NCBI GenBank assembly: GCA_025459355.1
Contig: JALOQS010000006.1
Location: 1-51,091 of the forward strand
Source of the DNA: Pirellula sp.
Lineage (GTDB): Bacteria; Planctomycetota; Planctomycetia; Pirellulales; Pirellulaceae
Reading direction: 5' to 3'
DNA length: 51,091 bases
The notes below the pieces were generated by a model. That model saw only the letters and a program-made list of their open reading frames with translations. It made no database searches and was not told where the DNA came from. This document shows, piece by piece, positions 33,974 through 41,762 of the stretch. Position numbers and translations under genes: made by a program. The first letter of the stretch is position 1. Every line of letters begins with the position of its first letter.

Positions 33974-34669
33974 ATGACCGAATTAACTTTTGCGAAACCC
34001 GCAACGGGCAGAGAGTTGGCGACGGCCAAGCAACCGTTATCTGCAGCCACTGGCTACATCGATTCCATTTTGCTGAAGATCTCCGGTTTTCAAACAGATA
34101 ACAAAATCGGATCGTTGTGCCTCGGGGTTACATCTTGCGATCGAAAGGTTGGGGTAAGCACGCTCGCACACAATCTGGCACTTAATGCTGGTTCGGTTGG
34201 TTTAAATGGAGTGCTTGTCCTGGACGCGAACTACGTAGATCCGATTCAGCATCAGCTGTTCCGAATCAATCGAGGACCTGGGGTTGTTGATCATTTGGTT
34301 CGTGGTGAACCCATCGAGAATTGTTTGCACTCGTTCAACAATGGCCAAGTGAGTGTCATGATGTGGGGCAGCAACCGCGTGCCGTTGTCTGCTGTCTCTC
34401 CGCTCAAGCTGGATGGTTTCTTTTCTGAGCTTCGAACGCGTTATCAAATGATCGTGGTGGACATGCCTGCGATACGAGAGTCCGACTATGGCACGTTGCT
34501 CGCTTCTCACACGGATGGAATACTGTTGGTTCTAGATGGAAATCGAACCAAACAGCGGGCCGTAAAACGATGTGTTTCCGCCTTGGAGCAGCACAATGCC
34601 ACCATCATCGGGACGATCATGAACAAATACCATTCGCCCGTGCCGAGATGGCTCAAGGGCTGGTTCTGA
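33974..34669 (+). CDS. CpsD/CapB-like P-loop protein with degenerate Walker A
   Basis: A 231-residue MinD/BY-kinase-superfamily protein partnered with the Wzz-like gene. The first strand LCLGVTSCDRKVGVSTLAHNLALNAG (split here as residues 48-63 and on) occupies the Walker A position, but the usual GEGKST reads KVGVST, so the phosphate-binding lysine is valine. The Walker A' motif VLVLDANYVDP is present at 80-90, and Walker B MIVVDMPA at 159-166. The C-terminus (HSPVPRWLKGWF) has no tyrosine cluster. It is therefore likely a polysaccharide-export regulator with altered or no kinase activity. The stop is two bases from the end of the convergent ligase gene. Confidence 0.82.
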   Translation: MTELTFAKPATGRELATAKQPLSAATGYIDSILLKISGFQTDNKIGSLCLGVTSCDRKVGVSTLAHNLALNAGSVGLNGVLVLDANYVDPIQHQLFRINRGPGVVDHLVRGEPIENCLHSFNNGQVSVMMWGSNRVPLSAVSPLKLDGFFSELRTRYQMIVVDMPAIRESDYGTLLASHTDGILLVLDGNRTKQRAVKRCVSALEQHNATIIGTIMNKYHSPVPRWLKGWF

Positions 34670-34671
34670 GG

Positions 34672-36048
34672 TTAGCTCTCAACGAAACGCTGCGGCTCCA
34701 GCGGTTTCGTGATAGGTTCGGATACCCTGTTTTGCCAGAGAAAAAAAACCGAGGTCGACAGCAATAGAGGACCAACGCACCCTTTAAAGAAACTGGATTC
34801 CGCCACGCCATGGATGGTTGCCAGACAGACGATGGCGACTGTGAACAGTGCGGCGACATCCTGAGACTGCCGATAGTAGTTCAGGCCAATCAGGAATGTC
34901 GCTCCCAGAGCGAGTAGCACAAACGATGCTCCTAAGGGCCCCGTCTCAACCAGTGCATCAATGTAGATCGAGTGCCCATTCGGTGGTTCCCAGTGAAAGA
35001 GCTGGGCAAAATCTTCAACTCGTTTGGTGGTCCAATAGGCACCGTAGCCATATCCCGTGATCGGGTACTGTTCCATATCTTTGAGAATCTCTCCCCAAAG
35101 CGGTAATCGCCCAGTCAAAGAAGCGACGTGATCCGATCGCCCCACAGTCGCAACACCAAAAAACGTGTTGGCCACGCTAGTAGGCAACGAAGCAATCATT
35201 AGGCCGACAAAGGAACCAAACGAAACGAGTCCGGTCAAAATCATCCAGGCACCCACGGACCTGGAAACCGCGATCTGCGTAAACAAAAGTGCTGCGATCA
35301 AGCTGAGGAGCGTCGTTCTGGATTTGGTGAGTAACAAGAGAACAAACGCTACCACGATAATCATTATGGTGATATTGCGTTGTGAAAAAATCGATTTCGA
35401 AACAGCATCTTGGTCTAACAACAGCAGCATACGTGAAGCGATGATCACCACGGCGCAAAAGAGAGCCGTTTCGTTAGAGTGTCCTACGCCACTAAATCGA
35501 TAGTAGCCTCGCCAAGGAGTAAATGTGCCGTGATACAGTTCCGCAATCACACCAATCAGGACTAGATAGCTTAAGGACAGAAGTATCGCCCAGGGAACCT
35601 CGCGGCGTCGTAGGAATAGGCTAACACCCAATCCACCCATCACCGCCATAATCAAGTGTGCGATACGTCGAACTGATAACGAGGGGTCAACACTCCAGAA
35701 CAGACTAACGCTGCACCATCCCCAAAGTGCGAAGGGAGCTAGTAGGGCGATATCAGGTTTGAACAAAGTTTTTCCACGATTCCAAGCCACTCCACAGATC
35801 CCGAGCAACGCTAAGCTGGAATACCCCAGGATCAGCCACTTGTTCAAACCCTCTCGTTGCTCCTCGAGCTTATTCTCTTTGAAGTCGTAATCGAACTGTT
35901 GGAGCAATGCTTCCACGCTCCAGTCCCATCGAAGCGACGCCATCGCGATTCCGGATGCGACCCACACAGATATCAAAAAGACCAACAGCCAACGCGTTGG
36001 TTGCGAGTCAGATAAGGTTGTGGGGTTGAGATTCGGTTTGGTTGGCAT
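34672..36048 (-). CDS. O-antigen ligase/polymerase (Wzy/WaaL) family membrane protein
   Basis: A 458-residue protein with about 10-12 hydrophobic segments. A large loop between late helices carries the Wzy_C family pattern: SLTGRLPLWGEILKDMEQYP, ITGYGYGAYW and then NGHSIYIDALVETGPLGA, with the conserved arginine and histidine expected of O-antigen ligases and polymerases. It probably polymerises or transfers undecaprenyl-linked glycan at the outer face of the cytoplasmic membrane. The neighbouring Wzz-like and P-loop genes on the opposite strand support a shared exopolysaccharide role, though initiating glycosyltransferases and a flippase are not in the window. The ATG at 36048 begins a polar tail (MPTKPNLNPTTLSDSQPTRW) before the first helix. 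Confidence 0.88.
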   Translation of the reverse strand: MPTKPNLNPTTLSDSQPTRWLLVFLISVWVASGIAMASLRWDWSVEALLQQFDYDFKENKLEEQREGLNKWLILGYSSLALLGICGVAWNRGKTLFKPDIALLAPFALWGWCSVSLFWSVDPSLSVRRIAHLIMAVMGGLGVSLFLRRREVPWAILLSLSYLVLIGVIAELYHGTFTPWRGYYRFSGVGHSNETALFCAVVIIASRMLLLLDQDAVSKSIFSQRNITIMIIVVAFVLLLLTKSRTTLLSLIAALLFTQIAVSRSVGAWMILTGLVSFGSFVGLMIASLPTSVANTFFGVATVGRSDHVASLTGRLPLWGEILKDMEQYPITGYGYGAYWTTKRVEDFAQLFHWEPPNGHSIYIDALVETGPLGASFVLLALGATFLIGLNYYRQSQDVAALFTVAIVCLATIHGVAESSFFKGCVGPLLLSTSVFFLWQNRVSEPITKPLEPQRFVES

Positions 36049-36190
36049 GGTTTCGCAACAGTTTATGGGCCTAGAACTCTAGCTCCATGATCCGACGAGG
36101 CTAATAAACTCATACCTAAACCGAGACCTTTTCCCCCTTCCACCGCTGCCTTCGGATTAATCGTTACAGAACGAATAGTTTGCCCGCCAT

Positions 36191-36808
36191 TTAGCTCGCA
36201 ATCGGGAGCAGTTCATGATTCGCAATGTCATCGAATGGGAGTCCCGCAGAGCGCAGGAACGCTCTAAGGTAATGATAGCCGTGGTCTGTCAGTATCGATT
36301 CCGGATGAAACTGCAGCCCATGGATCGGATGCTCGCGATGCTGAACCCCCATAACCAAACCATCAGCTGTCCATGCCGTTACCTGTAGACAGTCCGGGAT
36401 GGAAGCACGGTCCAGAATAAGCGAGTGGTACCGGCCCACTGTGGTGGGGGACGGTACATCTCGGAACAGACCTGCACCGGAGTGTTCAATCGTGCTGGTC
36501 TTGCCGTGACAAGGTGCGGGGGCTCGCACGACTTTCGCACCAAACGCTTGTCCGATAGCCTGATGTCCGAGGCACACCCCCAGGATAGGCACATGCTTGC
36601 CTAGTTTCCTAATCACTTCGAGAGAGCAGCCCGCATCATTGGGCGTCTTTGGCCCTGGCGAGATCACGATAGCAGATATGTTCAATCGAGAGATAGAATC
36701 GACGGAAATGGAATCACTTCTCACTACCAGAGTTGCTTGCCCCAGTCGCCGCAGATAGCGATCTAAGTTATAGACAAAACTGTCGTAGTTATCCAAAAGC
36801 AAAATCAT
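36191..36808 (-). CDS. pabA: glutamine amidotransferase subunit of aminodeoxychorismate/anthranilate synthase
   Basis: A 205-residue class I glutamine amidotransferase. It opens with MILLLDNYDSFVYNL, the classic PabA/TrpG start; the oxyanion strand ISPGPKTPNDAGCSLEVI, the nucleophile C79 in GVCLGHQAIGQAFG, and the H168/E170 pair in LQFHPESI complete the triad. It provides ammonia from glutamine to a chorismate-using partner for folate or tryptophan synthesis; the two cannot be told apart without the partner, which is absent here. ATG 36808 is chosen over a TTG at 36823 because the family starts with this strand. It may be monocistronic. Confidence 0.9.
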   Translation of the reverse strand: MILLLDNYDSFVYNLDRYLRRLGQATLVVRSDSISVDSISRLNISAIVISPGPKTPNDAGCSLEVIRKLGKHVPILGVCLGHQAIGQAFGAKVVRAPAPCHGKTSTIEHSGAGLFRDVPSPTTVGRYHSLILDRASIPDCLQVTAWTADGLVMGVQHREHPIHGLQFHPESILTDHGYHYLRAFLRSAGLPFDDIANHELLPIAS

Positions 36809-36941
36809 AATGCCTCGAGCCAATCTTGGTTGCCACAGGGGAATGAGCTTTATCGTACGTCAAGCGTTTCGCATTGGCAGTGCAAAATGGGTGCGTTTCT
36901 CCACCAGCGGTCTCGCCAAATTCTAAAGTATTCTTAGTAAA

Positions 36942-36959
36942 AAGCATTTAGAAATGCTT
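36942..36959. promoter_or_regulatory. perfect 8-bp dyad, possible operator
   Basis: AAGCATTT (36942-36949) and AAATGCTT (36952-36959) are exact inverted repeats around a 2-bp centre, in the AT-rich patch between pabA and the exported protein gene at 37070. The tight centre is more like a dimeric regulator site than a terminator, and no T-tract follows. A possible -10 (TATGAT, 36993-36998) lies downstream. Confidence 0.35.
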
Positions 36960-37069
36960 GGAAAAAGCGGTCCGAGACCTGTCGCAAGGTCCTATGATGG
37001 GGGGGCAGTTCGCATTACAATCTGGGTAATTACGGAGGTTTGCAACGAGTGACACGAGAGGTTAAGGAT

Positions 37070-39028
37070 ATGTCAAAAAGAAAAGCGAAGCAGGTTTCAA
37101 AGAGCACTCAGAATAAGGCTCGTCGGCTCACGCGATCACGACTGCTTGCGGTGATGTTGGCGTGCTGTTGCCACGGGGCTGTGTGCGTTTCCGGTTCCGG
37201 CGTTTCGCTGGGTGAAACGCCAACGACGCCAACGACGCCAACGACGCCAGTAACAACGTCAACCACGGTGACGACGGCGACGAGCGTACCTGTACCATCG
37301 GGCTTGATCGATGTTTTGAACAAGGCTCAGGAATCGCTTTCTCCCGAATTGCTCCCATCGATTGCAATTCAAAAGAGTAAGCTCGATTTGGCGACGACAA
37401 ACTTAGAGCAGTTTCTCTCTCTCAATCCTGCGGAAAAAGAGAATTGGCTTCGGTTTTTGAAATGGGACGAACTGAAAGCTGAGATTCAAAAGGAATCTCC
37501 CGATTTGTTGACACTCATGCAGTTCGAAAAAAATCTGCGTCAGAATTTTCCTGGCTTAGAGATGCGTCCGTTTGTAGTCTTCCGTGAAGAACTGCGAGCG
37601 TACACAAATGCCTTGCGTGTTAGTTCTGACCCAGCGGTTTCATTGCCGTACCTCAAGGATCGCATCGCCAAGCTGGCGGTATCGCTAGCAGAAGTTGACT
37701 TGAAGGAAGACATTGACGCCCGTCGTGAGGCAGCGCAAACCCTCGAGTACTTGTCGCAAGCCAATCAAGCACGAGCGGTCATCCAATCTATTCAAAGCTC
37801 GTACTCTCGCGCGAACGTTCGAGTGCTGTTGTCGAGTGAGTTTGTGCAGCGCCAATTTTCACGTCCGGTATCAGAGTACAACCCGGTCTGCGAAGTCATT
37901 TTGGGCACCAACATTACCGGTGACAGTTTTATCAACGGTTCGGTCATGCCGCAGTTGTTGGACAATTCCTCCAACGCGAGCATGCAGCTGACCATGTTCG
38001 GCAACTTCAATAGTGACAATGTCGGATACAACCGAGGGGTTCAAATCAAGACAACAGGCCAAGCGAACGTTGTCGCTTGTGAAACGGTGACATTGACACC
38101 TTCGGGATTGAGTGCCATGAGCGATACCGTCGCCGATGCGGACTTAACGACTCAGATCCATTCGATCCAAGCGAAGTCGAAACTCATTACAAAGATTGCA
38201 AAGAAGAAGGCGGCTCAGCAGAAACCTTTGGCAGATTCTATTGCCGAGGGGCGTATGGAAACCAAGATACGGAATCAGTTTCATTTGAAACTCCAGACTC
38301 AGTTAATGGAGTCCAACCAAAAGCTAGCTTCAACCGATTTGAGTACTCTGCAACGAGTCGGTTTAGCAAAACCCAATCGATTATCGTGGAGCTCCAGTCA
38401 GTATCTCGCGCTTCTTTGGAAAGTCCAGGATGGAGTCCAATTGGCAGCTCCGATGTCGTGTCCTCTGGATGTCGCAACAACGGGGCTCACTGTGCAGATC
38501 CACGAGTCGGTGATCGGCAATTTGCTTGATCCTATCTTTGGTGGTCGAGTCCTAAAGAGCGAAGAAGCGTCGTTGTATGCTACGCAATTCGGTGAGCTCG
38601 GAAAGAGGATTAAACGAGACAACGAAGAACCATGGAGCGTGACCATGGATTCCTTTTATCCGATTGAAGTTAAGTTGGACGACAATCTTATTACCATTCG
38701 TGTTCGATTGAACAAACTCGAAAAGGGAGACCAGGCGCTCAAGCAGCCGGCTTTGATTCAGGCGACCTATCGTCCGGTTCTCGACGGCGGAGCATTGCAG
38801 CTCAAACGTGAGGGGGAAGTAAAGATCGAGTTCGAGGGTAAGCAGGACCGAGGAGTGCGAGCTGTTTCCTTGCGAAGCTTTCTAAAGACAAAGTTCAGTG
38901 AGTTTCTGAAAGAAGAACTTTTGGATGTACCTCTAAAGCTGTCCGAGAAGCTGCCGCCCGAGTTCCAAACCTTGGACTTGGTTTCCATTTCTTCGGAATC
39001 AGGTTGGCTTCAAGTCCATATGAACTAG
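37070..39028 (+). CDS. large exported protein of unknown function
   Basis: A 652-residue protein. A positively charged N-terminus (MSKRKAKQVSKSTQNKARR) precedes a hydrophobic, cysteine-rich signal segment (LLAVMLACCCHGAVCVSG), then a Thr/Pro repeat linker (TPTTPTTPTTPVTT). Residues about 90-240 are helical. The second half (about 420-652) alternates short beta strands such as GLTVQIHESVIGNLLDPIF, FYPIEVKLDDNLITIRVRL and VPLKLSEKLPPEF, loosely like tubular lipid-binding (TULIP/DUF4403) proteins; this likeness is weak. I believe similar proteins exist in other planctomycetes but cannot name a family. Start choice: ATG 37070 has GAGAGG nine bases before it; GTG 37049 with GGAGG at 37034 is a fair alternative. 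Confidence 0.8.
   Translation: MSKRKAKQVSKSTQNKARRLTRSRLLAVMLACCCHGAVCVSGSGVSLGETPTTPTTPTTPVTTSTTVTTATSVPVPSGLIDVLNKAQESLSPELLPSIAIQKSKLDLATTNLEQFLSLNPAEKENWLRFLKWDELKAEIQKESPDLLTLMQFEKNLRQNFPGLEMRPFVVFREELRAYTNALRVSSDPAVSLPYLKDRIAKLAVSLAEVDLKEDIDARREAAQTLEYLSQANQARAVIQSIQSSYSRANVRVLLSSEFVQRQFSRPVSEYNPVCEVILGTNITGDSFINGSVMPQLLDNSSNASMQLTMFGNFNSDNVGYNRGVQIKTTGQANVVACETVTLTPSGLSAMSDTVADADLTTQIHSIQAKSKLITKIAKKKAAQQKPLADSIAEGRMETKIRNQFHLKLQTQLMESNQKLASTDLSTLQRVGLAKPNRLSWSSSQYLALLWKVQDGVQLAAPMSCPLDVATTGLTVQIHESVIGNLLDPIFGGRVLKSEEASLYATQFGELGKRIKRDNEEPWSVTMDSFYPIEVKLDDNLITIRVRLNKLEKGDQALKQPALIQATYRPVLDGGALQLKREGEVKIEFEGKQDRGVRAVSLRSFLKTKFSEFLKEELLDVPLKLSEKLPPEFQTLDLVSISSESGWLQVHMN
37217..37249. repeat. 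9-bp tandem repeat ACGCCAACG, 3.7 copies
   Basis: Three full copies and a partial fourth of ACGCCAACG encode the Thr-Pro-Thr repeats of the linker behind the signal segment of the exported protein at 37070. A likely site of copy-number variation between strains without frame change. Confidence 0.85.
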
Positions 39029-39065
39029 CTCTCGGAATGAGCACGATCGGTTCGAAAGCGTAAGC

Positions 39066-40460
39066 ATGAGCGACAACCCTGGTAAAAAAGAGAGTTGGGT
39101 CGTCGTTGGCGGCGGCATGTTGGGAATGGCCGTCGCCAGAAAGTTGCTAAGAAAGAATGTCGAGGTGACGATTCTAGAATCGTCACCTAATCTCGGAGGG
39201 CTAGCGTCGGCTTGGTCAATTGGGGATGTCGTCTGGGATCGTTTCTATCACGTAACACTTTTGAGCGACCAGTATCTTAGAGAGTTGCTTTCCGAATTAA
39301 GCCTCGACCAAGAGATCAATTGGGTTGTTACCAAGACTGGCTTCTTTTCGAATGGAACGTTGCATTCCCTTTCGAGTTCGATTGACTTCTTGCGATTCCC
39401 CATATTGAATCTGTACCAAAAGTTTCGACTGGGCGGGACGATCTTTTGTGCTTCGAAAAGATCGGATTGGAAACAGCTAGAAAATGTCCCGGTTGAGCAG
39501 TGGCTTCGCAAGTGGAGCGGCAACTCCACATTCGAGAAGATATGGTTGCCTCTATTGAAGTGCAAGCTTGGGGATGCATATCAGCGCACCAACGCAGCCT
39601 TTATCTGGGCTTACATACAGCGCATGTATGCGGCCCGGCGGAGTGGATTGAAGCAGGAATTGTTTGGCATAGTGGATGGCGGATATGATCGTGTCCTCAA
39701 TGCGTTTCAAAGCGCACTGCGAACCCAGGGCGCAAGCGTACGGTGTGGTGCAAAGGTGACATCGATCGAGTTGGTTCCCCGCGACCAGTCTGCTTCTGAG
39801 ACAGGTGATAAGGCCGCAGATAAGGCCGGTGATAAGTCGGCAACCAGGTACCGAATCGAGTACGATTTGGCGTGCCGAAAAGAATCGATCGACGCAGACA
39901 AGGTTGTCGTAACCCTGCCATCTGCGCAGGCTGCGAATCTGGTTGGGCCTCTCACTGCTCACGAGCGACAATTGCATTCGAGCATCGAGTACCTCGGAGT
40001 CTTGTGCACCTCATTATTGATCGAGAAGCCGCTGGGGGGATATTATGTTACGAACATTACGGATGCGGGCTTTCCGATTACGGGAGTGATAGAAATGGGT
40101 GCGATGCTGCCACCGAGTAAGCTGGGGGGCAATTATCTGGTTTATCTGCCTCAATACGTTCACTCCCAAAGTGATTGCTTTCGCGAAGATGACGAGACGA
40201 TTCATGAGAGATGCATGAGTACGTTGGAAAGAATGTATCCTCACTTTTCGAGAAAAGAGGTCAGGGCGATCCAGACGGCCCGGGCCAGGTATGTCATGTC
40301 CATTCCTACATTGGGTTATTCTCAAAAAAGAGCGCCTGTGAAATGCGATTCGTCAGGCCTTTATATTCTAAACTCAGCTAGAATCGTAGACGGGACGTTA
40401 AACGTCAACGAGATCCTTCGCTTGGTTGACCAAGAGTTCGGGACGCTAATGTCAGTGTGA
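39066..40460 (+). CDS. FAD-dependent amine-oxidase/protoporphyrinogen-oxidase-like protein
   Basis: A 464-residue flavoprotein. The dinucleotide-binding motif VVVGGGMLGMAVARKLL near residue 12 and the following ILESSPNLGGLASAWS match the NAD(P)-binding/amine-oxidase clan (HemG, UDP-galactopyranose mutase, phytoene desaturase). The RFYHV segment and KCKLGDAYQRTNAAFIWAYI resemble a group often found in bacterial polysaccharide loci. The C-terminal LYILNSARIVDGTLNVNEIL fills the FAD-closing position. A charged low-complexity insert (TGDKAADKAGDKSATR, around residue 245) is encoded by a short DNA repeat near 39805-39840. Substrate unknown; a deoxysugar or isoprenoid oxidation is possible. The next small gene starts four bases after the stop. 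Confidence 0.85.
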   Translation: MSDNPGKKESWVVVGGGMLGMAVARKLLRKNVEVTILESSPNLGGLASAWSIGDVVWDRFYHVTLLSDQYLRELLSELSLDQEINWVVTKTGFFSNGTLHSLSSSIDFLRFPILNLYQKFRLGGTIFCASKRSDWKQLENVPVEQWLRKWSGNSTFEKIWLPLLKCKLGDAYQRTNAAFIWAYIQRMYAARRSGLKQELFGIVDGGYDRVLNAFQSALRTQGASVRCGAKVTSIELVPRDQSASETGDKAADKAGDKSATRYRIEYDLACRKESIDADKVVVTLPSAQAANLVGPLTAHERQLHSSIEYLGVLCTSLLIEKPLGGYYVTNITDAGFPITGVIEMGAMLPPSKLGGNYLVYLPQYVHSQSDCFREDDETIHERCMSTLERMYPHFSRKEVRAIQTARARYVMSIPTLGYSQKRAPVKCDSSGLYILNSARIVDGTLNVNEILRLVDQEFGTLMSV

Positions 40461-40464
40461 AAAG

Positions 40465-40818
40465 ATGATGAATTCTAAAGTAGGGCTGGTAATTCCGATC
40501 GCCATGATCGTGATCGGTTTGGGAGCGTTGCTCACGGCGTTAAAGATCGCGCCGCAAATTGATTGGGTTTGGACCCTCAGCATTGCCGTAGCGGGATTAG
40601 CCTTTCCGCTCGGGCTAGGCTTTGACAAAGTCACGTTTGTGGCTTGCTCCGTGCTGCTAGCCATTTCGGTGCTGAGTATTTTGCGTCAGACGGTCATGAT
40701 TTCGTTATCAATCGAGATTCCCACCTTGGTAATTTGGCTCGGAATCGTGTTGTTGTTTTCGAGATTAAAAGCTATTCCCAATCCGACTTGGTTCGATCAG
40801 TCGCAGGAAAACCAATAA
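40465..40818 (+). CDS. small four-helix membrane protein of unknown function
   Basis: A 117-residue protein made of four hydrophobic segments: VGLVIPIAMIVIGLGALLTAL, VWTLSIAVAGLAFPLGLGF, VTFVACSVLLAISVLSIL and LSIEIPTLVIWLGIVLLFS, with a short polar tail (NPTWFDQSQENQ). No family recognised. It starts four bases after the flavoprotein stop with a double ATG, so both genes are probably on one transcript. A role in the inner membrane beside the flavoprotein is an inference from position only. Confidence 0.72.
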   Translation: MMNSKVGLVIPIAMIVIGLGALLTALKIAPQIDWVWTLSIAVAGLAFPLGLGFDKVTFVACSVLLAISVLSILRQTVMISLSIEIPTLVIWLGIVLLFSRLKAIPNPTWFDQSQENQ

Positions 40819-40958
40819 GGGATCTGGGTTTGGGGATGGTTCAAGAATAGGCATAAAGCTCCGAATCGCCTAGAATCTGCCTTGCGATTTTGTAAGATGA
40901 ACCTTGTGTCTCTATCAATCGCGAGTCGCCATAATCTATCACTAGAAACAAGACGAGC

Positions 40959-41690
40959 ATGTCATTCGGTAACGATCTACGAATCCTTTACCATCTGGTT
41001 CTCCGTCCCATTCGCGGGGGAACTCACGCGCAGCGAATGGAAAGTTTTTACTCGGGACAAGCCGAGGGCTACGATGACTTTCGCAAGCGTCTGCTTCAGG
41101 GACGCGAGCAAGTCTACAGTCGAATTGGAGAGCAATCTACCGGCGGCACGTGGGTCGATTTCGGTGGGGGAACGGGTGCCAATTTGGAGTTTATTGGTTC
41201 GTCTCTGAAGAAGTTCGATTCGATCTATGTGGTCGATTTGGCAGAGTCGCTGCTTGGCATTGTAGAAAAGCGATCGGAGAAGAACCAGTGGACCAACGTC
41301 ACGGCTGTAGCGGGGGACGCAACAGAATGGAGTCCGCCGGAAGGGACCGCTGACATTGTCACATTTTCCTACTCGCTAACCATGATTCCCGATTGGTTTG
41401 CGGCTATCGATAACGCACTGAGGATTTTGAAACCTGGCGGTCTGATCGGAGTGATCGATTTTTATGTTTCACGCAAGTATCCCGCCACGGGGTTGTCGCG
41501 TCACGGATGGTCGACGCGAGCCTTTTGGCCGGTATGGTTCGGCAATGATAATGTGTTTCCCAGCGCGGACCACATCCCCTATCTTCAGAAGCGTTTCGAA
41601 ACGGTTGAACTCTTTGAAAAGAAATCCAAGGTGCCGTATATTCCCCTGCTAAGAACGCCGTATTATCAGTTTATCGGTCGAAAGACGTGA
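40959..41690 (+). CDS. SAM-dependent methyltransferase (BtaB-like)
   Basis: A 243-residue class I methyltransferase. The N-terminal RMESFYSGQAEGYDDFRKRLLQGRE is the helix pair typical of ubiquinone- and betaine-lipid-type enzymes, motif I is WVDFGGGTGANLEFIG, the acidic second-strand end is IYVVDLAESLL, and motifs II/III are ADIVTFSYSLTMIPDW and LRILKPGGLIGVIDFYVS. The FSYSLTMIPDW and VIDFYVSRK blocks resemble BtaB, which methylates diacylglycerylhomoserine to the betaine lipid DGTS, but no btaA (DUF3419) gene is adjacent, so the substrate is open. It could also act on a quinone or another lipid. Confidence 0.85.
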   Translation: MSFGNDLRILYHLVLRPIRGGTHAQRMESFYSGQAEGYDDFRKRLLQGREQVYSRIGEQSTGGTWVDFGGGTGANLEFIGSSLKKFDSIYVVDLAESLLGIVEKRSEKNQWTNVTAVAGDATEWSPPEGTADIVTFSYSLTMIPDWFAAIDNALRILKPGGLIGVIDFYVSRKYPATGLSRHGWSTRAFWPVWFGNDNVFPSADHIPYLQKRFETVELFEKKSKVPYIPLLRTPYYQFIGRKT

Positions 41691-41762
41691 TCGGGCTTCA
41701 GGATGTTTCCAGAGAAGTGGTACGTAGGCTAGGCTGACTTTTTTGACGGGAGTGACTCGGTT

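Noticed and set aside
35165-35503. 112-codon plus-strand frame inside the ligase gene
   Set aside because: Antisense to a membrane protein; its Ile/Thr/Asn-rich product is what reverse reading of hydrophobic codons gives.
37217-37249. Considered as part of a CRISPR-like or satellite array
   Set aside because: Units are 9 bp with no spacers and lie in frame inside a coding Thr-Pro linker.
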